Source: Takakia lepidozioides (taxonomy: Eukaryota; Streptophyta; Takakiopsida; Takakiales; Takakiaceae). Taken from it: a stretch of DNA of 60,000 bases. Position 1 is the first letter of the stretch; each line of letters starts with the position of its first letter. Both the position numbers and the translations under genes were made by a program. Shown here piece after piece: positions 21,128 to 32,100 of the stretch. The stretch covers positions 88,022,756 to 88,082,755 of the forward strand of contig CM060731.1 of NCBI GenBank assembly GCA_030704615.1, in the 5' to 3' direction. The notes under the pieces are model-generated. The model ran no database searches. It saw nothing but the letters and a program-made list of their open reading frames with translations, and was not told the origin of the DNA.

Positions 21128-21234
21128 GCAGGGTGTTTGTTAGCTTGCTCCGTGGAGGTGTGTTTATACCATTGCAACCACCAGAGTTCATGTTATTCTT
21201 ATCCGTCTGACTAAACCTCTTTTTGCTGCTGCAG

Positions 21235-21701
21235 TTGAAGACACGTGGGCAGCTTTCCTCAGTTGCCACCCTCAGCGACGAGCTTCGCTTCAAGGTACGT
21301 TGGTACACCGTGAATTGGCTGCTGATTCAATATTGTGGCAACCAAGATCGTTTCCATGCCCAGCTGCGCTTGACTTTCACCCTGTCATTGCTATGTTTGT
21401 TGCTGAGTGGACCCTGATGTTGGTGTCTGCAGATATCAGATCCCGTGTTTCTCCTGAACCCCATGACAAGCGGTCAAAGACAGCCGCCGCCAAGGCGGAA
21501 GTGGTGGGAATAGCCGGGGTTGACAAGTTCCACTGCAAGGACATTCAATCCGGGTGGTACAAGGTGAAAGTCCACGAGATCATGCTTCCAAGTGTTACAT
21601 TGCCTTGCCCAAATGTGGACGATGCCCCCCCCCCAGACCACACTAGCGCACGTGAAAGGCACGGTGACTCTGTGACCAGAGAAGAGTATGAGGAAAGGTG
21701 A
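21235..21701 (+). CDS. Two exons of an unrecognised gene
   Basis: Exon 21235-21294 (acceptor TTGCTGCTGCAG, donor AAG|GTACGT) and exon 21433-21701 (acceptor TGTCTGCAG) join in phase as AAFLSCHPQRRASLQ|DIRSRVSPEPHDKRS, then AEVVGIAGVDKFHCKDIQSG, WYKVKVHEIMLPSV and an acidic end, TREEYEER-stop. Good splice sites and phase support a real gene fragment. It follows the NIF-like pieces, so it could be their 3' end or a neighbouring element's gene. I do not recognise the family. Confidence 0.4.
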
Positions 21702-22647
21702 AAGTATCAAGTGACATTTCATGTTTGTAGTCCCTGTTGGGTGTGTAATGATACTCATAGAAGTGTGTATGATACTCACGTTACCAGTTTTGAACATTTG
21801 GGCCATGACAGTTTAAGTGATGTCCGGCAACCATGTATGTTGGCATTTAGTCTTGCTCATATGCAGGTGTGCCGTGACGGTCTCTAATTTGAATGTAATA
21901 TCACATTTCCATCCTTGTCGTCGTGTCCGTCCACCTTCTATGTGTATGTGTGATGGTCTTTGGTCTCCCTGTGGCCTCGTCTATTTGGTTCATTAGCGTG
22001 ATGTTGTGCATGCATCGTGGTCTGTGCTCTCAGTCTCGCCCAGTATCATTGCTTCTCAATTCCCCCTGCATATGGGTGAACCACTAAAACCAGTAGAATG
22101 CATCAGAACCATATTTTCAGCTTAGAATGCAGGTCAGTTGGAAACTCACACAAACCACTACAAGTGCTCATTTTTCGTGCTTTCCTACTGTAGTGCAACC
22201 AACTAGCGACGTCACAAGCAGCAGTCCAAGTGATGTGGCCGACTGCGATGTGGCGTCTTGGGGCCGTGGCCACGCGGCAGCATTGCCGCTCGTCGCGGCG
22301 CCGCCACATCGGCATCCACGTCCGCATCCACGTCCGCGTCCATGTGTCACCGCGCCCCAGGTGAGTCAATCCACTCCTCCGGAGGGAAAAGTCAAAGTCA
22401 GCCCAAAAGGTCAGACACACGGGCGGCCCGCCTGGTTACGCCACGTGGTTCTTCAGCATTAATCGCATTAATTGCTGAGCAGTTGTTCGCGCGTCTGCGT
22501 CCTTTACCACTCCAATCATTGGATGTCCAACCCAACTACCACGTCTGTTGTAACTAGTCTGTTGTAACTTCCAGTCGATCCCAGTTTTTTGACTTTTACG
22601 ACTCAAAATGAGTCGTTACCCCAGTGGTAAATGACACGAATGCTTCT
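21702..22647. other. 3' flank and GC-rich non-coding stretch
   Basis: No gene recognised. A small hairpin has CACTACA at about 22155 and TGTAGTG at about 22189. Hexamer-like repeats of CCACGTCCGCAT occupy about 22306-22345. Confidence 0.5.
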
Positions 22648-22722
22648 AGTGAGTTTACCTCGAGGTGCCGCATCACTAATGAGCTTGTTTTGAGGGCTAT
22701 CGAAGTTCTGTCGACTTGGTGA
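22648..22722 (+). pseudogene. X1 3' end fragment
   Basis: Only the last 24 codons of X1 remain: SEFTSRCRITNELVLRAIEV, then LSTW-stop. AATAAA follows at 22792-22797 as in the other copies. It lies in inverted orientation to 42589-42660 and marks the left limit of the large inverted repeat. Confidence 0.7.
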
Positions 22723-22980
22723 CGCCCATGTAGAAGGAGGAAGGGCTTAGATTTGTCTGGAGTTCCTAAATGTGACACACCGTGTTCGATCAATAAAACA
22801 ACCCATCGTACCTCACTTCTGTGTGCTTGTGTTTCATCGTTTTCAAGAACTGCCGTAATTGGTCCACTATTTACAATTTGAGGTCTCATTTCTACAATGT
22901 GTCTGTCCATATGAATGTACCAGAGTCAGCGATATCAGAGTCCTGAGGTGAAGAAAATCCATCTATGAGTAAATGGAAAC

Positions 22981-24060
22981 ATGTACACGCCGAAGCTTGG
23001 AAATTCGGCACAACATTTCATTTTGCTCCATGCAGCGATTTCTGGCAGCTCCCTTTCCTCCGTTGTCGTCGTAACGGAAATGTTGTACAGCATTTCATTT
23101 CCTGACATGGCAATACCATACTTCGAATTTGAAATGCGGCGCCGCATTTCCATATTGGACCTTGAATTGTCCGAGCATGTCCAGTCGCTAATGCTTGTCC
23201 ATGTCCATACTTGAAATGCACCACCGTATTTCCATGTCCGTCATCGAAATTTCGTACCGGACAATGAAATGCGGCACAACATTTCCGGAGAGCACAATGG
23301 AATGCGGTGCCACATTTCCGTCGAAGGGTTTGGAATTGGACAAACAACGATGTCCGTTCTGGAAATGTGGCACCGCATTTCCATGTCCGTCATCAAAATA
23401 TCATATTGGACAATGGAATGCGGTGCCGCATTTCCGTCCATGAAGACGGAATGCCCACACGGGTCTGGAATTGGACAAACAACGATGTTTGTTTTGGAAA
23501 TGCGGCGCCGCATTTTCATGTTGGGCAATCGAAAGTTTTTATAGGACAATGTAAGTTTTTATAGGACGACGGAATGCGGTGCCGCATTTCCGTCAAAGGG
23601 TCTGGAATTGGACAAACAACGATGTCCGTTTTGGAAATGCGGCGCCGCATTTCCATGTACGTCATCGAAATTTCTTATTGGACAATGGAATGCGGTGCCG
23701 CATTCCCGTCTAGCATCATGGAATGGGGAGCCGCATTTCCGTCGATGGGTCTGCAGTTGGAAAAATGTCCATCTCCAAAAGGTAAATGCGGCACCGCATT
23801 TCCATGTTCGACCTCCGCATTTCCATTTACCTCCATGGAAGGAGCTGGCAATCGGCAAAACTGCCGTGTCGGAAATGGAAATGCGGCACCGCATTTCCGT
23901 TTGTCCGAACAGTTTCTGATGTCCAAACCATGAAACGGAAAATTGTTCTTGCCCCGGTTTGGAAATGCGGTGCCGCATTTCCAAAACAGGTTTTTGCAGT
24001 TGCCACATTTCCGTTCAGTCATTGAAATGCGGTGCTGCATTTCAGATTTTGGGAGGGACC
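22981..24060. repeat. Irregular GCGG-palindrome cluster, left
   Basis: About fifteen copies of GAAATGCGGYRCCGCATTTC or decayed forms, at uneven spacing of roughly 40-95 bp, separated by phrases such as GGAATTGGACAAACAACGATG and TCATCGAAATTTC. It lies between the 3' end of X1 (22722) and the 3' end of PM copy 1 (24181). The inverted partner is 41260-42310. Confidence 0.85.
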
Positions 24061-24145
24061 AGGTTTGGAAAATGTTGTCATTGAGAAGCAAATGAGAGAG
24101 GGGACATGAAGGACGGGGAGAATTTCCTTTATATACTTTGGAATA

Positions 24146-27100
24146 GAATTTAAATGTACAGAGAGTTCATTAAAATTCTATTAATCTTGAAAATCATCAT
24201 TATCTTCGTCCTGTCCTTGACTGTCTTGCTCCGCCTCCACACCGTCATTGCCTTTCTCATCTCCAGCGGACTGGTTGTTGGCCAGGCTTTCGAAAATCCC
24301 ATCTTCACCTTGCGGAACCGACCATCTCACCTCCGTTGGCTCGTCGTCCTCCCTGTCTGCATCGCTCTCATCCGCTGAATCATATATGAACTTTCGCACC
24401 CGTCTACCTGTCTCAGCTGTTGCCAACTCTTTCCTTATCATTCTGTCCTCCCTAGCCCTCTCCAAAATCTGCTCTACTTTACTGGGATTCTCACATCACC
24501 TAATCGCTGTATTTGCGAGTTTAGCTGCATAACTAGGAAGGGAGTAGTCCTTCACCGGGCTCGTCATGAAGTCGGCCCTCGCAAAGAACGGCACATTCTT
24601 CCTGGCAGGAAGTGTAGGCCCTACATGTTTCGACCCGGATCCTGGAATCCTGCACATAACAATCACCAGCGAGACCAATGAGAACCAGAGTCCGGAAATG
24701 CGTTTGACAAAAAATCACCCAGAAGGCTTTGCAAACTTACAATGTTTGCACTCACTCGTATTCCGGGTTCTCCTCGGCATCAATGTCCACTGTCTCTTCC
24801 TCCGACTCCGACGAATCCGAGGAGTCCTTGGTTTTGATGGGAGCCTTCACATTCCATTGCAGCCCTTCCAGATGGGATCCCCAGACGGATGTGCCCTCCT
24901 CGTAGGCAAAGAGGTGCCGGTCGGAAAACCGCCGAGCCCACATTGAGGCACCTGTTACAATGCCATCCACAAATTATGACATGGCCCTTCAGATGTTGCG
25001 AATGAAAGCATAACGAGAATTTGCAGAATAGCATACAACAAGATTCTGCATACCTGTCCCACAGATGAGGTCGAGCACTGTGCCCTCAATGTCAGTGCAT
25101 GTCTCCATAATTGTCTGAATGAAGGCAGGGCTCTGAGTCCGTGAAAACCGCAGGGGTTCAGTTGAAGTGAGGCTATGAGGGAGAAGTTCCATGGGAACAT
25201 TGTTGAACAAGACGTCGTAATCGATGGGGTCGTAGTTCGGGTCAACCAACAATCCCTCCTTCCGGAAAGCAAAGGTGGAGTTCTCCTTCACAAAGCAGTA
25301 TGCATCGAACTGCTTTGTCTGCATACACAATGGGGAACGATTAGAAATCAAATGCGGCACCGCATTTCAAAACTCCTAAGAAAATGAAAGGACGAGTGCC
25401 AATGTCGTAATTACCTTCTTCCCTTCCAACCGAAGGCCCAATGTGTTGATGCACGTCCATTTCTTCTTCAGAATTGGGACGGTGCTCTTGTGGGTCCACT
25501 TCGCAATTCTTGTCTGCGTGTTTTTGCCTCTGCTCGCCAGGACTACCACACAGCCTCTGTCGTCCAACACCATGCGGGCGAGCCCGAATCCTTTCTTCCA
25601 AAAGTCCTTGGAGTACCTGTTCCAAGATGGCAAAGCTTGCAGTCCTTCCATAGGCTCTCCGTCCGGAATATCCAAGATGATCATATCGCAAGACCACTCG
25701 GTGGCATTTCCGCCCCTCCTGCAATCCTTGTCTGCACACACCCTCTCAAAGAACGAGACCATCTTCAGAAACCCTGAGGTGTCGGAAGGCTCTTCAGCAG
25801 CCGCCTTCTTCAGTGCTCTGCCCTTCAGACCCTCCATGGTCTTCGTGTATGCCAACTTGGCTGCCCGTCCATCCAAAGCCGCCAAGAAACTCTCATTCAC
25901 ACATTGGACTACTGTATCAGGATCCACTTTCGGCCTCTTCATTTCCACCGGCTCGAAAGGGTGCCCCCCCCGGGGGGTTGAAGAGTGCCTTCTTTACCGA
26001 GCTTGTTCTCGTCCCTCTCGTGACAACGGTGGGCACAAGGGATTTTGGCTCGTCTCGGGGGGTGGGCTGGTTGCAAAGTCTCCATCGGAGTCCTCTTCCT
26101 CACCCTCTACCTGCACTATCTGTTTCTGCTTCTTCGTTTTCTTGGGTGTCACAACTGCTGCTCCTTGCTGGCGAGTCCGCTTCTTCGACCCCTTCTGTTG
26201 AGCCTGCACAACTGCATCCACCGTCTTCTGTGCCATCTCAGCTGCCTTTCTGGATTGTTCCAGAGCAGCAGCTTCCTTTGTTGACTCTGGCCGAGCAGGG
26301 ACACGTCTTTCCTTTCTCTTCTCTTCTGCTTTCGCGTGCAGATCTTTCTCAGACTCGTCAACAATTCCGCCAGACATGTCCAGGTACCACGGGCATCCAA
26401 CGAGATGCGCGGCATGCCATTGTTTCTGCATCTCGGGTGTGTAGACACAGCTTGGGCCCGCCACGGTCCAAGCCATGAAGAATGGGGGCTCTTGAGCCAG
26501 GGCCCCTGTCTGAAGAAGCACATATTTCATATACCTGCAGGGCAGTCAGCATGCGTGAGCAAAAGTTGAGACCAACGTACTCACAGAGTGCAACCGAAAA
26601 CTTAAAATGCAAATGCGGTGCCGCATTTCCCAGACAAACCTCATAACCAGGCTTTGCATACAAGGACAGCTGGGCTTCACCTGTAAACAATTCGCATTGC
26701 AGCTTTTCCAGCTCCATCCTGATGTGTAAACTCCACGCTTCTTCTTGCTGTCTGTAGCTCCCTGGCGAAGAGGTTGTCCTTGTACGCACATCTGAAACGT
26801 GTCACAAAGTCTTCCAATGTCTGTGTTCCATCCCATTTGACGTACAAACTGAACAAATTTGTATGCATTACGACTTGCTCCTTCGCATTTGTCATTACCT
26901 GCGATTCCCACATGCATTGTCACGTAGCAGTTCAGGGAATTCATTTCAGAAAAGCAAATCTGGGGAAGTACCTTGAATTACCTGGAACCACCAAGTCATG
27001 CGGTTGAGCCACACATCCACTGCAGGGTCGGAAACTTTGAGTGGAAAAGACCACATTGTCCTTATACTCTCCGATGCATTCCAGATCGACAGCCACCGTG

Positions 27101-28292
27101 TCTGCCATTTCCGATCCAATGTCAGGAGCAGGAAGAAGAGTGGCTATTGCTAGGAAGGAACTTCAGTGCATTGAAACATCACCTTCTCTTTCGCGTCAAC
27201 ACATGCCGTTGAGAGGTGATGCAGTTTCTCCAACTGCATGGTCGGCTGCATGGCCCAAGAATAGTGTTTTGTAATCTCGGGGATGAAGTCCTTTCCAGGT
27301 GCCGGATCTGCAATGGCCACCAGCTTCACAAGCTTTGACTTGTATTTTGTTCTGGACTTGACCCCGGCTTCCTTCAAGTGCTCAGTCAATGACTGCAACG
27401 TTTTGACCTGCCCCTCACTTTCCATGAAGAAGCATTTGGCATGGGCCAAATCCAGCTTGATGTTTGACTGCCAACAAAAACATGCAGAAGCGTTACATTC
27501 GATTCATGTGGAAAGATTACTGGAAATTGGGGAAGGATGAGCAAAGGGAAATGGGAGGACGACTTACTTCGTATATCACCTCCACCATTCCATCCATAGT
27601 GAGACGATACCATGTCCGGTCAGTTTTTGCCACGGCTTTCTGAATGAGCTCGGGCTCCAGCATTTCCGCAAACATGTGCGGATCAGTGAGACCAATTTTC
27701 CTCACCCTGTACAACATATGTGCCATGTGGGTATGCACGTACGCATTTTCAGTGACCCTGCAAGGCACACTCTCCAGTTCAGTCCACGAAAGCACGGAAA
27801 CAAAACAGATTGGAAACCGAAATGCGGCACCGCATTTCGAACGTGCTTGGGAGGGTATGAGTATCTTATGAGTTGAGGTCCGCCATGGCATTCTTGAGCA
27901 GGGAGGAGTCTGCCGCCTTCACCTTGAGGATGACACACTCCACCATGTAATGCCAGCCAATGTGCTTGGCATGGTTCTGCTTAATGTACTCCCACCAGGC
28001 GAGAAGTCGGTGATTCCCGTCCCACACAAAGAACATTTTACCTGACATATGGCCGAAGTCTGGATCACCCTTCAGTGTTGCCTCGAATTTGTCGTTGCGA
28101 GTGTGCCAGTGGGTATCCCATGTTGACAATTCATCCGCAGCCCCCAACATTGTATCCGCTGCACTTTGGAATTCCTCCGGAGATATTTCTGCTGGTGGCG
28201 GTAGGGGCTGAGCAGCTGGAGCATCCCCAACTGGAGCTGCACTGTGGGGAATCTTTGCGGGCAATTCTGCAATTGCAGAGGCCTCCTCCGGC
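24146..28292. repeat. Left arm of the inner inverted repeat
   Basis: Reverse match of 30049-34410, from GAATAGAATTTAAATGTACA at the outer end to GCCTCCTCCGGCC at the inner end. The spacer is 28293-30048. The right arm carries about 210 bp (near 30196-30416) absent here, which includes the N-terminal strand of the ParB-like domain. Confidence 0.85.
24181..28292 (-). pseudogene. PM copy 1: ParB-like / beta-MTase-like gene
   Basis: Exons on the minus strand by splice sites and by comparison with copies 2-3: 27870-28292 (FFVWDGNHRLLAWWEYIKQN, ParB/Srx-type D-G-N-H-R-L), 27568-27757 (VTENAYVHTHMAHMLYRVRK), 27183-27467, 26982-27143, 26640-26898, 25415-26534 (basic linker, then WSCDMIILDIPDGEP), 25054-25318 (QSPAFIQTIMETC, EGTVLDLICGTG), 24756-24951 (MWARRFSDRHLFAYE), 24181-24649 (acidic tail). 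Motif IV-like before motif I is the beta-class DNA methyltransferase order, but DPPY is replaced by DIPD. Damage: a stop near 25994 (CAA to TAA), an altered reading frame upstream of it, a lost ParB N-terminal segment, and a donor changed from probable GTAAGA to ATAAGA at 27869. Not functional. Confidence 0.6.
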
Positions 28293-28311
28293 CACTGGAC
28301 AGAGATGAGAC

Positions 28312-28950
28312 ATGGTCAGGGGCAGAATTGGTCGAATTCTGGCGCCAAGCTCCCCTAGAATACAAGGAGCTGGTAGCTGGGTAGTGGGGCAATTGAAGAT
28401 CAACCCCACCCCAGTAGTGGATGTGGTAATGGGCTGCCCAAGCTTTTATATTGGCAGCTATTTGTACATGATGTTCGTCACAATGCATGCAAGCTGGCAG
28501 AGATATGAAAGCATTGACAAAGATACGCACTGGGAATTACCCAAATTCCAGCCACCAAAAAGAGTCTCGGGCACCTCGGCATATGCAAACAGACCACTGT
28601 ATGCTGAAGCATGGCGCCAGGCAAAGGGCTACAGTTTCTCACCGTTGGTACTGGATAGAGATCACCCCTTCAGGGAGACAGGGACGCAGGCACTTAACTG
28701 GTTAATGGGCAGCAGGGCAACCAAAGACATTGTGCCTTGGACCAAGGAGGAGCTGCTCACTTACCGCGAAACTCTTTCCACTAAGATAGACATGGTGCAC
28801 AATGAAGGGAAATCAGAACATCCGGATGACGAGAGCTGGCCCATACAAGAGTTAAAAGAGGCACCAGACAGTGATGACAACAGGAACAAGAAGCTGCCAC
28901 CACGACCATCACCATCATGGGAAACACTTCTCAACCAATTTCCAGCCTAG
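28312..28950 (+). other. ORF in the inverted-repeat spacer, unknown
   Basis: A 212-codon frame with YLYMMFVTMHASWQRYESID, ANRPLYAEAWRQAKGYSFSP and TKEELLTYRETLSTKIDMVH. It has no match in the other PM copies and no domain I recognise. Just upstream another frame reads WSGAELVEFWRQAPLEYKEL, so the original protein may have been longer. It ends where a duplicated PM segment begins (28943). It could be foreign sequence captured between the arms. Confidence 0.35.
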
Positions 28951-29073
28951 TGATGTTGGGGGCGTCTCTGCTGCAGCGAAGGCAATGGGATCAACCGATT
29001 TTGTCAATGTGGTACCGGAGGAGGGTGCTGCCTCTCAACGTTCGCAGCAAGACCTGACCACCGTTGAGGAAGA
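28943..29073 (+). repeat. Partial duplicate of a PM exon segment
   Basis: Matches about 29890-30033 (DVGGVSAAAKAMGSTDF, VPEEGAASQRSQQDLTTVEE) and is joined at GAGGAAGATC to the 5' leader of PM copy 2. A rearrangement scar. Confidence 0.75.
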
Positions 29074-29150
29074 TCGTACCTACTCAGTCACCCCTCTCGC
29101 GCCCTTTCTATCTGCACTCTTCGCCCCTTTTCCCTGTCTCTATTCTTCTT

Positions 29151-32100
29151 ATGCTCGAACCTGAGAGGGAGGGAGTGCGTGCACCAGAGAAGAGACATCG
29201 TCGCAAGCTCCGAAAATTGTACTTCGGACGTAGGCCAATGCCGAAGGGGAGGAAGCAAATGTGTCTACAAGAGGAGATTGCCATCTCGCAACATCAGGCC
29301 ACGCAGGCAACCCAGCCACCAGTGAGAGCTCCGTGCTATTGGGATTCGCCAGCTGAACGAGCACCGAAACCCCCCTCATTTTTCTTCGGCAATTCTTAGA
29401 CTGTATGCTAGGAGACTTGAATGCAGAAGATGTTTGCATGCCTAACCGGAAAGGTGGACGTGCTGGAGGGATCGCAGGAATCCGAAGAGCCGCAGGCAGA
29501 GTCCGTGGAGCTAGCTGCAGCACGCACACCCAGCCGATCCACGAGCACGGGTCTTCCTGCTGGGCCTAGCCTTGTGCGTTTCAAGGACGCGGCTTCGAAG
29601 GGCAAGTCTTTGCAGTTCAAAGCCTCAGAGAGCGACTCGCGTTCGAAGGTCATGGAGAATCGCCAGCAGGGGTCTAGCCCTTCTCCAGCAAAGACGAAGA
29701 AGAAGCAGCCCATCCTTCAACTTGTTTCTGAACCGGACCAGGCCATTTCCCCCCCACCCAGGCGAATGAAGCAGATTCAATTGCAGCAGACACCTTCATC
29801 TGCAAGAATGAGGAAGCAGAAGGCAATCAGGGGGAGGGCAGAGCAGTCTCCCGCAAAACCGATTCCACGAGCTGAAGCCCAGTTCCTGCTTGATTTCCAG
29901 CCTGGTGATGTTGGGGGCGTCTCTGCTGCAGCGAAGGCAATGGGATCGACCAATTTCATCGATCTGGTACCGGAGGAGGGTACTGCCGCTCAACACTCGC
30001 AGCAAGACCTGACCACCGTTGAGGAAGATCTTCAGAATACTGCAGGCCCGGAGGAGGCCTCTGCAATTGCAGAATTGCCCGCAAAGATTCCCCAGAGTGC
30101 AGCTCTAGTTGGGAATGCTCCAGCTGGTCAGCCCCTACCGCCACCAACAGAAAAGTCTCTGGAGGAATTCCAAAGTGCAGCGGATACAATGTTGGAGGAG
30201 ACACACAGTAGCATTGGCAGAGTTCTGGGCAGTAGGGTATTCCAGCGGACTCTTCGAATCCCACTCTGTCACATGGTCTCCCTTCCCATCGTCAGGCAGG
30301 CACTTCCCGGAGATGTGGATAAGCTCAAGTTCGCATTTCGAGAAGGGTACCGTCTAGGTTCGCCAGCCTTCTACGTTTCCCTTGAGAATGAGGACGGCGA
30401 ATCTTGTGGACCCACTGCGGATGAATTGTCAACATGGGATACCCACTGGCACACTCGCAACGACGAATTTGAGGCAACGCTGAAGGGTGATCCAGACTTC
30501 GGCCATATGTTGGGTAAAATGTTCTTTGTGTGGGGCGGGAATCACCGACTTCTTGCCTGGTAGGAGTACATCAAGCAAAACCATGCCAAGCACATTGGCT
30601 GGCATTACATGGTGGAGTGTGATCCTCAAGGTGAAGGCGGCAGACTCCTCCCTGCTCAAGAATGCCATGGCGGACCTCAATTCATAAGATACTCATACCC
30701 TCCCAAGCACGTTCGAAATGTTGTGCCGCATTTCGGTTTCCAATCTGTTTTGTTTCCGTGCTTCCGTGGACTGAACTGGAGAGTGTGCCTTGCAGGGTCA
30801 CTGAAAATGCGTACGTGCATACCCACATGGCACATATGCTGTACAGGGTGAGGAAAACTGGTCTCACTGATCCGCACATGTTTGCGGAAATGCTGGAGCC
30901 CGAGCTCATTCAGAAAGCCGTGGCAAAAACTGACCGGACATGGTATCGTCTCACTATGGATGGAATGGTGGAGGTGATATACGAAGTAAGTCGTCCTCCC
31001 ATTTCCCTCTGCTCATCCTTCCCCAATTTTCAGTAATCTTCCCACATGAATCGAATGTAACGCTTCTGCATGTTTTTGTTGGCAGTCAAATATCAAGCTG
31101 GATTTGGCCCATGCCAAACGCTTCTTCATGGAAAGTGAGGGGCATGTCAACACGTTGCAGTCATTGACTGAGCACTTGAAGGAAGCCGGGGTCAAGTCCA
31201 GAACGAAATACAAGTCAAAGCTTGTGAAGCTGGTGGCCATTGCAGATCCGACACTTGGAAAGGACTTCATCCCCGAGATTGCAAAACACTATTCTCGGGC
31301 CATGCAGCTGACCATGCAGTTGGAGAAACTGCATCACCTCTCAACGGCATGTGTTGAGGCGAAAGAGAAGGTGAGGTTTCAATGCACTGAAGTTCCTTCC
31401 CAGCAATAGCCACTCTTCTTCCTGCTCCTGACATTGGATCGGAAATGGCAGACACGGTGGCTGTCGATCTGGAATGCATCGGAGAGTATAAGGACAATGT
31501 GGTCTTTTCCACTCAAAGTTTCCGACCCTGCAATGGATATGTGGCTCAACCACATGACTTGGTGGTTCTAGGTAATTCAAGGTACTTCCCCAGATTTGCT
31601 TTTCTGAAATGAATTCCCTGAACTGCTACGCGACAATGCATGTGGGAATCGCAGGTAATGACGAATGCGAAGGAGCAAGTCGTAATGCATACAAATTCGT
31701 TCGGCTTGAACGTCAAATGGAATGGAACACGGACATTGGAAGACTACGTGACACGTTTCAGATGTGCGTACAAGGACAACCTCTTCGCCAGGGAGCTGCA
31801 GACAGCAAGAAGGAGCGTGGAGTTTACACATCAGGATGGAGCTGGAAAAGCTACAATGCAAATTGTTTACAGATGAAGCCCAGCTGTCCTTGTATGCGAA
31901 GCCTGGTTATGAGGTTTGTCTGGGAAATGCGGCACCGCATTCGCATTTTAAGTTTTCGGTTGCACTCTGCGAGTACGTTGGTCTCAACTTTTGCTCACGC
32001 ATGCTGACTGCCCTGCAGGTATATGAAATACGTGCTTCTTCAGACAGGGGCCCTGGCTCAAGAGCCCCCGTTCTTCATGGCTTGGACCGTGGCGGGCCCA

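Larger units (their letters stand above)
22648..26740. repeat. Left arm of the large inverted repeat
   Basis: X1 3' end, palindrome cluster and the 3' half of PM copy 1 match 38570-42690 in reverse, arms of about 4.1 kb. The centre of symmetry is near 32.6 kb. Divergence is a few percent by eye, with indels. Confidence 0.8.

Noticed and set aside
25443-26478. Opposite-strand ORFs of more than 200 codons over PM copies (also at 32075-33110, 34399-35538, 39117-39875).
   Set aside because: They are antisense shadows of the large PM exon, recurring in every copy; the sense strand has splice sites and domain motifs, the antisense none.
31863-31880. Loss of a splice donor in PM copy 2 (TTTACAGATGAAG against TTTACAGGTGAAG).
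   Set aside because: Using the later donor ATGAG|GTTTGT (31913) keeps the phase into RYMKYVLL, so the change is only Val to Met inside the exon.
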